Assembly (NCBI GenBank): GCA_027036755.1
Contig: JALWDV010000769.1
Location: 1 to 6,799 of the forward strand
From: Anaerolineae bacterium
Lineage (GTDB): Bacteria > Chloroflexota > Anaerolineae > J102
DNA: 6,799 nt
Direction: 5' to 3'
A program made the position numbers and the translations under genes. The notes beneath the pieces are model-generated. The model ran no database searches. It had not been told where the DNA came from and worked only from the letters and a program-made list of their open reading frames with translations. Below, in pieces: positions 1-6,782 of this stretch. Each line of letters opens with the position of its first letter. Position 1 is the first letter of the stretch.

Positions 1-49
1 GGCCGGAGGGGTAAATCGCCTCCTTTTCGCTTGCGGATTCTAAATTTGA
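1..49 (+). repeat. Left copy of a dispersed sequence found inverted at both window edges
   Basis: Bases 1-49 resemble the reverse complement of 6731-6782. Both copies show, in the same order, GGCCGG, a G-rich block, AAATCGC, and then GGATTCTAAATTT followed by GA. The last 13-base block is identical in both. The copy may run past the left edge. No coding potential is seen. It is probably one member of an intergenic repeat family; being the end of a larger element is an alternative. Confidence 0.5.
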
Positions 50-384
50 CCTTGATGAATGACGTAATGTGACATTGTCAAGGTGGTTACATGAGTGAAA
101 GACAGAGTTCCCTTGAGAAAATCCCGTGACTGCTGTTTCTGGATTTCATTGTAGCACACAAAGATGAGAAAGACATGACAAACGCCGGTCAGCTTCCTGA
201 AAAAATTGATCATCTGCGGCGGGTCGCGGATTGCCGAAGGCGGAAATCCAGTTGATCCCAGATCTGCTGCGACGATAGCTGCAATCCATCCGCGTTCCGC
301 CTCCAGGAAGAAACCCTGGCCCGGCATCATGCGTATCGGATATTGACAAACATCCATCCAAACTCAAGGAGCAGCGAATCGATT
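50..384. other. Upstream spacer without a supported gene
   Basis: I see no convincing gene here. Minus-strand open frames exist (40-357 and 146-367), but they overlap each other, have no clear ribosome binding site and match no family I recognise. A decayed gene fragment cannot be excluded. A small dyad is visible: ACCTTGA at 49-55 pairs with TCAAGGT at 78-84, and the second arm overlaps the palindrome TGACATTGTCA at 70-80. A perfect TTGACA lies at 343-348, but no -10 box follows at normal spacing, so I do not call a promoter for the next gene. Confidence 0.4.
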
Positions 385-753
385 ATGACCTGTTTAGGCA
401 ATATCATCTGGCTCGTTTTCGGCGGCTTTCTGGCCAGCCTGGGCTACATTTTCGGCGGTCTCGGCCTGATGCTCACCATCATTGGCATTCCCTTCGGCAT
501 CCAGTCCATCAAGATCGGCGTGGCCAATCTGGCTCCCTTTGGCAAAAGCGTCGTCGCCACCGAAAACGCGGGGTCGCTTCCGATCATCATCTTCAACGTC
601 ATCTGGATTATCCTCTTTGGCTGGGAGATCGCTCTGGTGCACCTGGTTTCGGGCGTTATCCTGGCCATCACCATCATTGGCATTCCTTTCGCCAAACAGC
701 ATTTCAAGCTTATTCCTCTGGCCCTGGCGCCCTTCGGGCGAGAACTGGCCTGA
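385..753 (+). CDS. yccF: YccF-family inner-membrane protein
   Basis: A 122-residue, very hydrophobic protein with the internal duplication typical of the YccF domain. TIIGIPF appears at residues 31-37 and again at 96-102, and LAPFG at 49-53 and again at 114-118, so each half is a hydrophobic stretch followed by the same signature. About three or four membrane segments are likely (roughly 5-35, 65-80 and 83-100). The molecular function of the family is not established; it is a small integral inner-membrane protein. I chose the ATG at 385 because translation from it gives the usual family length and N-terminus. The nearest Shine-Dalgarno sequence, AAGGAG at 366-371, is 13 bases away, which is longer than ideal. 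An upstream in-frame TTG at 343 is less likely. The gene appears monocistronic, followed by a long repeat-filled spacer. Confidence 0.9.
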   Translation: MTCLGNIIWLVFGGFLASLGYIFGGLGLMLTIIGIPFGIQSIKIGVANLAPFGKSVVATENAGSLPIIIFNVIWIILFGWEIALVHLVSGVILAITIIGIPFAKQHFKLIPLALAPFGRELA

Positions 754-846
754 TCCCGTTATCGACGCCGATTGGGGTGTATCCAATTTCGTTGGAGCAA
801 TTATTGCACAGGGCGAGTGATGAATGGTCACAAACAAATCGGTCAT

Positions 847-987
847 CGTGGCGTTCGCCACGTCCGCCCGGCGATGAAGTCGCGGGGCTACAGAACAGCG
901 CCGGATAAATCCGGCTAGCCCCTCAGGGGCGCTGTTTCTAGCCGGGGGACTTTATCCCCCGGCGCTGGCGGCGGGCGCTAAGCGCCC
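847..987. repeat. Composite REP-like palindromic element
   Basis: A dense set of inverted repeats. A long imperfect dyad pairs 873-902 with 928-956; its inner 9 bases, AACAGCGCC (894-902) and GGCGCTGTT (928-936), match perfectly. Nested in it are CCGGA-taaa-TCCGG (901-914) and GCCCC-tca-GGGGC (918-930). Overlapping its right end is an 8-bp hairpin, GCCGGGGG with CCCCCGGC (941-963). CGTGGCG/CGCCACG (847-862) flanks it on the left and GGGCGC/GCGCCC (973-987) on the right. GGCGCTG recurs at 928-934 and 961-967. The layout resembles interspersed palindromic (REP/BIME-like) elements. No T tract follows, so it is not a classical terminator, although the hairpins could protect the 3' end of a yccF transcript. 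Confidence 0.7.
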
Positions 988-1084
988 ATCCAATGAATTG
1001 ATTATTTTAACTTCCCAACTCATTTTGGACACACCCCGCCGATTTTTCCGGCGTCAATCGATGACTCCGCTGCAAAAAGCTCAT

Positions 1085-1195
1085 TTCACCACGGAGACAC
1101 GGAGGACATGGAGAAAATAGTGGCAGTTCACAGAGAAATTCATCTCCAAATCTCACCCTTTTCTTCCTCCGTGCGCTCTGTGCCTCTGTGTTGAA
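1085..1195. repeat. CACGGAG-type inverted-repeat element (MITE-like)
   Basis: The left arm at 1085-1117 is built of degenerate 8-9 base units of the CACGGAGGA kind and ends in an A run. The right arm at 1159-1195 is its imperfect reverse complement and begins with a T run. The outermost 20 bases of the arms match at 16 positions. The centre (1118-1158) is unpaired filler. No transposase is present. Similar arm sequences are common in intergenic DNA of environmental bacteria. The element at 5306-5412 has the same architecture and nearly the same length, but different units. Confidence 0.65.
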
Positions 1196-1244
1196 GGTTT
1201 TTTCGGCAGGGTTCATTTGCAGTAAAACCATCTTTACAATTTCT

Positions 1245-1321
1245 CCGTCAAACGTCATCCGTCAAACGTCAAAAAGAGCCTGTTTCGCCACGTTTTGACG
1301 TTTGACGCTTTACGTTTGATG
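1245..1321. repeat. CGTCAAA-type inverted repeat
   Basis: A perfect 15-bp inverted repeat pairs CGTCAAACGTCAAAA (1260-1274) with its complement at 1293-1307 across an 18-base spacer. Outside it, a second near-repeat of the same unit pairs CGTCAAACGT (1246-1255) with ACGTTTGATG (1312-1321). Each arm is thus a tandem of a roughly 8-10 base CGTCAAA unit. The hairpin could form in DNA or RNA. There is no long T tract after it, and I see no gene in it. Confidence 0.7.
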
Positions 1322-1412
1322 TGCTTTGCCAGGCGTTGACCCTATTGAAATTGTAAAGCTGATGAAAGGACGATCTGAACCATGCCGTTTTTTCTATAGA
1401 GTCAATCGCTGC

Positions 1413-1449
1413 GACCTTCGCGGGCGTTTCCTCCCCGGAGGTCTTTTTT
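1413..1449 (+). terminator. Intrinsic terminator upstream of the lepB operon
   Basis: GACCTTCG (1413-1420) pairs with CGGAGGTC (1436-1443), giving 8 bp with one G-U wobble. After a C-C mismatch the stem continues for a few more pairs. Six T residues follow at 1444-1449. No supported gene ends nearby, so it probably stops read-through transcription from yccF or the repeat region before the lepB promoter. An unseen small RNA is an alternative. Confidence 0.65.
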
Positions 1450-1482
1450 GTTCTGGCAGGCCGTCGCGTGGTCGAAAACCCT

Positions 1483-1512
1483 TTGCTCCGGCCCGACAAA
1501 AGGTGCTATAAT
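1483..1512 (+). promoter_or_regulatory. Extended -10 sigma-70-type promoter of the lepB operon
   Basis: A perfect TATAAT at 1507-1512 is preceded by TG at 1504-1505, making an extended -10 element. A partial -35, TTGCTC (1483-1488), lies 18 bases upstream. The start of transcription is expected near 1519, which would leave a leader of about 30 bases before the lepB GTG. The terminator immediately upstream supports a transcription unit beginning here. Confidence 0.75.
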
Positions 1513-1547
1513 GCCAATCAATTCCGCTATCGGATAGAGGAAATTTC

Positions 1548-2258
1548 GTGCCCGATTCACACTACACCGATCCCCCATCCTCCCCGGCATTGCCGCCTGC
1601 AAACGCGGCGGACGCTGTTCCCGAGCCATTTCCGGCTCCTGCCGAGCTCATTGAGCCCGCCGAGCCCGTGGCTCCCGTCGAGCTCGTGGCGCCCGCTCCA
1701 GTCGCCCGCTCCCAAAAGAGTTCTGTGAGCAGCGTCATCTGGGAGACGCTGCAAACGCTGGTGCTGGCTGGCCTGCTCATCGTCTTCTTCCGCACCTTCA
1801 TCTTCCAGAACTTCGTCGTCGAAGGCAGCAGCATGTTCCCGACCCTGATGCAGGGAGATCGGCTCATCGTCAGTCGCCTGAGTTATTTTTTGGGAGAGCC
1901 CGCCCGAGGGGACATCATCGTCTTTCAATATCCTTATGGCCCGGAGCGGGATTTCGTCAAACGCATCATCGGCCTGCCGGGCGAGACCATCGCTGTGCAG
2001 AATGGGCAGGTTTTCATCGACGGCAAGCCTTTGCCGTCTGAAGATTACGTCCAAAACAAGAGCAGCGACACTATTGCGCCGGTCACGCTGGGTGAAGATG
2101 AGTATTTTGTGATGGGCGACAACCGCAGCGGCTCCAGCGATTCGCGCAGTTGGGGGCCGTTGCAAAAGCATTTCATCATCGGCAAAGCCTGGCTGATTTA
2201 TTACCCCTTCGATCATTTTCAATTCCTGCAACATCCCGATATGGAGCCAGAACCGTGA
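1548..2258 (+). CDS. lepB: Signal peptidase I
   Basis: A membrane-bound serine/lysine peptidase (family S26) that removes signal peptides from secreted proteins after Sec or Tat export. The protein has 236 residues. Residues 1-58 are Pro/Ala/Glu-rich and predicted disordered. One membrane anchor lies at about 63-87. The catalytic domain follows on the outer face of the membrane. The family boxes are present: SMFPT with the nucleophile Ser95, FVKRIIGLPGE with the general-base Lys138, and the GDNR...SDSR box at 190-200. The start is GTG at 1548, with AGAGG (1536-1540) seven bases upstream. Its TGA stop overlaps the next gene's GTG start in GTGA (2255-2258), so translation is probably coupled. 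The single anchor and short catalytic domain resemble the Gram-positive type. The long Pro/Ala N-terminus is unusual but intact. Confidence 0.95.
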   Translation: MPDSHYTDPPSSPALPPANAADAVPEPFPAPAELIEPAEPVAPVELVAPAPVARSQKSSVSSVIWETLQTLVLAGLLIVFFRTFIFQNFVVEGSSMFPTLMQGDRLIVSRLSYFLGEPARGDIIVFQYPYGPERDFVKRIIGLPGETIAVQNGQVFIDGKPLPSEDYVQNKSSDTIAPVTLGEDEYFVMGDNRSGSSDSRSWGPLQKHFIIGKAWLIYYPFDHFQFLQHPDMEPEP

Positions 2259-2833
2259 TCCCGGACGAACAGGAAGTTCGCGCCCTGGTGCGGCGCATCT
2301 TGCTGGATGTGTTGAATGAGGAGGCGTTGCCCGCAGCGAAGACTGACGCCCCGTCCGCCCCGGAAGCCGCTCCCGGCGCCATCGCCATCGCCGCGGATCA
2401 TGGCGGCTTCGAGCTGAAACAGCAGCTCATCCCCTGGCTGCAATCGCTGGGACTCCGGGTGATGGATTTGGGGACGGATAGCAGCGAGAGTGTGGATTAT
2501 CCTGATTTCGCTTTTTCCGCGGCCAGCATGGTCATGCAGGGCAAGGCGGACGCGGCCATCATCATCGATGGCGCGGGCATTGGATCGGCCATGGCGGCCA
2601 ACAAGCTGCCCGGCGTGCGGGCCAGCATGTGCTATGATGCGGCCACGGCCCGCAATGCCCGCGAGCACAATCACGCCAACGTTCTCACCCTGGGCGCGGG
2701 CATGATCGACCTGGACCAGGCCAGGGAAATCGTCAAAACCTGGCTCGAGACGCCCTGGGGCGGCGGTCGTCACGCCCGACGCGTGGCAAAAATCACCGCT
2801 ATCGAGCAACGTTTCAGCAAAGCAAATTGCTAA
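2255..2833 (+). CDS. rpiB: RpiB/LacAB-family sugar-phosphate isomerase with N-terminal targeting-like extension
   Basis: Related to ribose-5-phosphate isomerase B, which interconverts ribose 5-phosphate and ribulose 5-phosphate. The catalytic domain (about 42-190) has ADHG (Asp48, His49), SVDYPDF, the GxGIG...AANK loop, and His138 and Arg172/Arg176, equivalent to E. coli His99 and Arg133/Arg137. The E. coli catalytic Cys66 is Asp105 here, and Thr68 is Ala107, so the substrate or mechanism may differ. Residues 4-21 form an amphipathic helix (V8, L11, V12, I15, L16, V19 and L20 on one face), followed by a Pro/Ala linker at 26-40. E. coli RpiB starts directly at the barrel and lacks this. It resembles a microcompartment encapsulation peptide. 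The GTG at 2255 overlaps the lepB stop, with GGAG (2243-2246) eight bases upstream. deoC follows 11 bases later. The family is certain; exact substrate is not. Confidence 0.9.
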   Translation: MIPDEQEVRALVRRILLDVLNEEALPAAKTDAPSAPEAAPGAIAIAADHGGFELKQQLIPWLQSLGLRVMDLGTDSSESVDYPDFAFSAASMVMQGKADAAIIIDGAGIGSAMAANKLPGVRASMCYDAATARNAREHNHANVLTLGAGMIDLDQAREIVKTWLETPWGGGRHARRVAKITAIEQRFSKANC

Positions 2834-2844
2834 GGAGCATGTCA

Positions 2845-2847
<3 letters not shown>
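2832..2847 (+). promoter_or_regulatory. Ribosome binding site that decides the deoC start
   Basis: AAGGAG (2832-2837) overlaps the rpiB stop codon. The in-frame ATG at 2839 is only one base beyond it, too close for initiation from this site. The GTG at 2845 is seven bases beyond it, which is near-optimal. The in-frame TTG at 2827 lies upstream of the site. I therefore place the deoC start at the GTG. Confidence 0.65.
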
Positions 2848-3750
<903 letters not shown>

Positions 3751-4428
3751 GTTGGGCAACGTCAACGCCTTCTTGTGGCTGGGATATGGCGGGCCCACGC
3801 TCATCGACACAGGGTATCCCTGGACCTACAACAAGCTGCTGGATGAGCTCAACGGGCTTGGCGTGCAGCCCGCCGATCTGCAGCGGATCATCATCACCCA
3901 CGCCGATCTGGATCACATTGGCGGGCTCAAGGGATTGACCGAACTTTCGGATGCAGTCATCGCCTGCCATGCCGCGGAGGCGGATTTTATCACGGGCGAG
4001 AGACCCTTGCCGGTGCGACGATCCCTTACCGGAAGATTTGCGGAGCTTGGCAATCGCGCCATCGCCAGCCTTTACAAACCCTTCGTCGATGAAGTGCAGG
4101 AGCTTTTGCTGGATAAGGAGAAGACGCCGGAGGGATTCACCGTGGTGTATTTGCCCGGTCACAGCCCCGGGCACATCGGGCTTTATCACAAGCAGGATGG
4201 GCTTCTTCTCGCTGGCGACGCGGTCATCAATCGCCACAACCGGCTTTCGCTGCCGCCGCGGCTCTTCACCCTCGATGAGGGGCAGGCCGCCGAGAGTCTG
4301 GCGAGGTTGCGAAAACTCTCTTTCGAGGCGGCTTGCTTCGGCCACGGGCCTTGCATCGCCGAGGGCGCGGACAGGAAGATCAGGGCTTTTCTGGATTCGC
4401 TGTCCTGAGGGACGACGGGACGACGGTT

Positions 4429-5172
4429 ATGGCTCCAACATCTTCTTCAGGCCCGACCGGCTGGATGGCGCGGCTGGTGACGATTTTGGCTTTGCTGACG
4501 GCCTTGATCACCGTGGCTGCGACCACGCTGTTTGTGGTGGCGCTTCTGCCTCTGCCCGGCTCTCTGCGTCCCTGGGTGGGGCTGGGGATTTTCCTGGCGG
4601 CCGGGGCGGCGATCTCCCGCGCTGTGCTGAACAAAATCCGTGGCGGCGATGCGGCCATTCGTCAGCGGCTGGATGACTTGTTGACGCCGCTGGGGTTTTC
4701 GTTGCAGCGACGCGAAGAGCAAAAGGGGCTTTATGTGGGCGTTTATCGGGGGCATGAGATGCGAGTAGCCTACGCTATCTCGGGCGCGCCGCAACGCCCG
4801 ACCTATCATCTGGAGCTCGCGGCGACTGGCCCGACGCGCTTTCGGCTGGCGGTGGGCATGGCGCGCTTCCGTTTTCAGTTCGACGAAGCCCGGTTTGGTC
4901 AGCCCCTGGCCGCGTCCGGGCCCGATTTCGAGGAGATGGCCATCTATGCCGATGAGCCGGAGATGGCGGGCGTGTTGCTGGCGCAGCCCGAGGCGCGCGC
5001 CGCCCTGCGCAGGCTGCTGGCTCCCGAGGCGCCGGGCGTGCGCAATCTCATCCTGGCCGACGGCGCGCTCACATTGCGCTATCGGCATCTTTCGTTCAAG
5101 GGCCTTTCCACCAGCCTGCTCGCGGAGTGGATGGATGATCTGATTACGTTTCTCACGGCAGCGTCTGGCTGA
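4429..5172 (+). CDS. Unrecognised two-TM membrane protein with a soluble C-terminal domain
   Basis: I do not recognise a named family. The 247-residue product has a short polar N-terminus, two hydrophobic segments (about 15-41 and 48-63) joined by a short Pro/Gly turn, and then a soluble region of about 180 residues. That region has alternating strand-like stretches, including YVGVYRGHEMRVAY (102-115) and a later DFEEMAIYADEP (166-177), and ends with an amphipathic helix. Membrane-anchored domains of this general shape, with a 'YxGxYRGxxVRV'-like strand, occur as hypothetical proteins in several phyla, so it is probably an anchored beta-rich domain. The ATG at 4429 lies 20 bases after the previous stop, with only a weak CGGGA (4416-4420) ahead of it. 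An upstream in-frame extension would overlap the hydrolase gene and lacks a good start signal. It is the likely last gene of the lepB operon. Confidence 0.75.
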   Translation: MAPTSSSGPTGWMARLVTILALLTALITVAATTLFVVALLPLPGSLRPWVGLGIFLAAGAAISRAVLNKIRGGDAAIRQRLDDLLTPLGFSLQRREEQKGLYVGVYRGHEMRVAYAISGAPQRPTYHLELAATGPTRFRLAVGMARFRFQFDEARFGQPLAASGPDFEEMAIYADEPEMAGVLLAQPEARAALRRLLAPEAPGVRNLILADGALTLRYRHLSFKGLSTSLLAEWMDDLITFLTAASG

Positions 5173-5264
5173 GCCTGCTCCGGGCCCGGGGCCTGATCTG
5201 AACGTGAATGGCGGGGGAATGGGTTATGAAAAGCGGGAGAAAAATGATAAACTTAAACCATACG

Positions 5265-5293
5265 TTGCAAATCAAACTGTCTTCAAATGTAAC
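5265..5293 (+). promoter_or_regulatory. Weak candidate promoter for fbaB
   Basis: TTGCAA (5265-5270) and TGTAAC (5288-5293) are separated by 17 bases; each matches the sigma-70 consensus at four of six positions. If used, the leader would include the whole inverted repeat at 5306-5412. The spacing is good but the boxes are poor, and this AT-rich stretch yields such matches easily. Confidence 0.3.
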
Positions 5294-5305
5294 TACTAAG
5301 GTCGT

Positions 5306-5412
5306 CACCGGAAAACCACTAAGAACACTAAGACACAAAGGCACAAAGGTAAATTTATACATTTTTTCTTCGTGTTCTTAGTGCCTTAGTGCCCTTTGTG
5401 GTTTCCGAGGTG
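5306..5412. repeat. CACTAAG-type inverted-repeat element (MITE-like)
   Basis: The left arm (5306-5350) and right arm (5361-5412) are imperfect reverse complements around an AT-rich centre. The outer ends pair CACCGGAAAACCAC (5306-5319) with GTGGTTTCCGAGGTG (5398-5412), with a small bulge. The arms are tandem 8-9 base units, CACTAAGAA and CACAAAGG. At about 107 bp it has the length and plan of the element at 1085-1195. It lies between the end of the lepB operon and fbaB, and if transcribed would form a long hairpin about 50 bases before the fbaB start codon. Confidence 0.7.
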
Positions 5413-5462
5413 CGTTAGCACTTACCTTCAAATGCGTCTTTTCTTCAAAGGAGTTTCATAAA

Positions 5463-6518
5463 ATGAGCCATGAAATGATTATCGATCTGTTGGGCGATGA
5501 GGCGGAGAGCCTGTTGACCCACACTTGCACCGGCATTCCCAAAGAGATGATCCACCTGCCCGGGCCCGATTATGTGGATCGGCTGCTGGCCCCCACAGAT
5601 CGCTCGCCCGCGGTGCTGCGCAACATGCAAACCATCCTCAATCATGGTCGGCTGGGCGGCACCGGTTATCTGTCCATTTTGCCGGTGGATCAGGGCGTCG
5701 AGCATTCGGCGGCCGCGTCGTTTGCGCCCAACCCCATCTACATGGATCCCGAAAACATCGTGAAGCTGGCCATCGAGGGCGGATGCAACGCGGTGGCTTC
5801 GACTCTGGGCGTGCTGGGCTCGGTGGCCCGCAAATACGCCCACAAGATTCCCTTCCTGGTCAAGATCAACCACAACGAGCTGCTGACCTATCCCCCCATG
5901 TATGATCAAACCCTGTTCGCTTCGGTGGAGCAGGCTTTTGAGATGGGCGCCATTGCGGTGGGCGCCACCATCTATTTCGGCTCGCAGGAATCGCGGCGTC
6001 AGATCATCGAAGTGAGTGAGGCTTTCGCCCGGGCGCACGAGTTGGGCATGGTCACCGTGCTGTGGGCGTATCTGCGCAACAGCGCCTTCAAGAAGGATGG
6101 CGTGGATTATCACACCTCCGCGGATCTCACCGGCCAGGCCAATCATCTGGGCGTGACCATCGAGGCCGACATCATCAAGCAGAAACAGGCCACCAATAAC
6201 AGCGGCTACACCGCCATCGGCTTTGGCCGCACGAATCCCCTGGTTTACAGCAAGCTGACCAGCGAGCACCCCATCGATCTGGTGCGGTGGCAGGTGGCCA
6301 ACTGCTACATGGGCCGCGTCGGCCTCATCAACTCGGGCGGCGCTTCGGGCGAGAACGACCTGGCGCAGGCCGTCCGCACCGCGGTGATCAACAAGCGCGC
6401 TGGCGGCATGGGACTGATCTCGGGCCGCAAGGCCTTCCAGAAGCCCATGGATGAAGGCGTGAAGCTGCTGCACGCCATCCAGGACGTTTATCTGGACAAA
6501 TCCATCACGATTGCCTGA
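5463..6518 (+). CDS. fbaB: Class I fructose-bisphosphate aldolase (FbaB/DhnA family)
   Basis: A cytoplasmic Schiff-base aldolase that reversibly splits fructose 1,6-bisphosphate into dihydroxyacetone phosphate and glyceraldehyde 3-phosphate in glycolysis and gluconeogenesis. The 351-residue protein matches E. coli FbaB nearly end to end, including RNMQT, GTGYLSILPVDQGVEHS (67-82), ATIYFGSQESRRQI and the shared C-terminal ITIA. The Schiff-base lysine is most likely Lys239 in ADIIKQK, and Asp76 lies in the PVDQG motif. No N-terminal extension is present: it begins with the normal FbaB N-terminus, unlike the isomerase and DeoC upstream. The ATG at 5463 is preceded by AAAGGAG (5447-5453) at nine bases. 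It seems to be its own transcription unit, bounded by the repeat at 5306-5412 and the terminator at 6549-6580. Deoxyribose cleavage by DeoC yields the same triose phosphate, so a metabolic link is plausible. Confidence 0.97.
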   Translation: MSHEMIIDLLGDEAESLLTHTCTGIPKEMIHLPGPDYVDRLLAPTDRSPAVLRNMQTILNHGRLGGTGYLSILPVDQGVEHSAAASFAPNPIYMDPENIVKLAIEGGCNAVASTLGVLGSVARKYAHKIPFLVKINHNELLTYPPMYDQTLFASVEQAFEMGAIAVGATIYFGSQESRRQIIEVSEAFARAHELGMVTVLWAYLRNSAFKKDGVDYHTSADLTGQANHLGVTIEADIIKQKQATNNSGYTAIGFGRTNPLVYSKLTSEHPIDLVRWQVANCYMGRVGLINSGGASGENDLAQAVRTAVINKRAGGMGLISGRKAFQKPMDEGVKLLHAIQDVYLDKSITIA

Positions 6519-6548
6519 CGCCAAACGGCGCATCAATCTGTAAAGAGC

Positions 6549-6580
6549 AGGGCGCGGCCGACGACGGTTGCGCCCTTTTT
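6549..6580 (+). terminator. Strong intrinsic terminator of fbaB
   Basis: AGGGCGC (6549-6555) pairs with GCGCCCT (6570-6576). The stem continues inward through two G-U pairs and CCG/CGG to an ACGA tetraloop at 6561-6564, for 12 pairs in all. A run of five T residues (6576-6580) closes it. It begins 30 bases after the fbaB stop codon. Confidence 0.9.
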
Positions 6581-6612
6581 GCTGTCGGGGAAAATTTCGC
6601 GGCATTTGGGGG

Positions 6613-6641
6613 TTGACAAATAGGCTCGAATGTTCTATTAT
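6613..6641 (+). promoter_or_regulatory. Consensus-like sigma-70 promoter pointing out of the right edge
   Basis: A perfect TTGACA (6613-6618) and TATTAT (6636-6641) are separated by exactly 17 bases. Inverted 7-mers, ATGTTCT (6630-6636) and AGAACAT (6653-6659), flank the -10 and expected start point at about 6648, where an operator could lie. No convincing gene begins before the window ends. A GTG frame at 6646-6741 would encode only about 31 residues. Confidence 0.65.
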
Positions 6642-6730
6642 TGGGGTGAATAAGAACATCTTTTCCGAAATACTTTTCTATTCACTCGTCCGAACGGTTT
6701 CGTCAGCCTTTGTCGAAGGTGTCCAGCAAT

Positions 6731-6782
6731 TCAAAATTTAGAATCCACAAGAGGCGAGAGTGCGATTTCATCCCTCCCGGCC
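6731..6782 (-). repeat. Right copy of the window-edge inverted repeat
   Basis: Read on the minus strand, this stretch parallels bases 1-49 block by block: GGCCGG, a G-rich block, AAATCGC, then GGATTCTAAATTT and GA. The copies differ by several substitutions and small indels in the middle. The orientation is opposite to that of the left copy. Confidence 0.5.

Larger units (their letters stand above)
754..1547. other. Long gene-free spacer filled with inverted repeats
   Basis: No credible gene lies in this stretch of about 790 bases. Short open frames on both strands are forced through repeat sequence. It holds, in order, a cluster of GC-rich hairpins, a CACGGAG-type inverted repeat, a CGTCAAA-type inverted repeat, an intrinsic terminator and the promoter of the lepB operon, each listed separately. 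A weak hairpin, ATTGG (771-775) with CCAAT (783-787), sits just after the yccF stop but lacks a proper T tract, so it is a poor terminator candidate. Confidence 0.7.

Noticed and set aside
40..367. Minus-strand open frames before yccF
   Set aside because: Two overlapping frames compete, neither has a clear ribosome binding site, and I recognise no family. One end also runs into the edge repeat. A decayed gene remains possible.
343..371. TTGACA at 343-348 as the yccF promoter
   Set aside because: The bases at the proper -10 distance are AAGGAG, the likely Shine-Dalgarno site; no TATAAT-like box is present before the start codon.
847..1321. CRISPR array
   Set aside because: The repeats are inverted and differ from one another; there are no evenly spaced identical direct repeats with unique spacers.
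1326..1511. Small + strand frame of about 61 codons
   Set aside because: It runs through the terminator and the lepB promoter, has no ATG with a ribosome binding site, and has no recognisable content.
2150..2254. An earlier rpiB start inside lepB
   Set aside because: It would add 35 residues that overlap lepB, whereas the GTG at 2255 has a good Shine-Dalgarno site and a classic four-base stop/start overlap.
5177..5192. GC-rich palindrome just after the two-TM protein gene, considered as a terminator
   Set aside because: The symmetrical sequence leaves almost no loop and no T tract follows. It may still weaken read-through.
5445..6659. A 404-codon minus-strand frame opposite fbaB
   Set aside because: It lies antisense to an unmistakable FbaB gene, is rich in His/Gly/Arg as expected from the complement of high-GC codons, and runs through the terminator and promoter.
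6646..6741. Short GTG frame after the right-hand promoter
   Set aside because: Only about 31 codons; it would begin almost at the transcription start without a proper ribosome binding site, and it ends inside the edge repeat.
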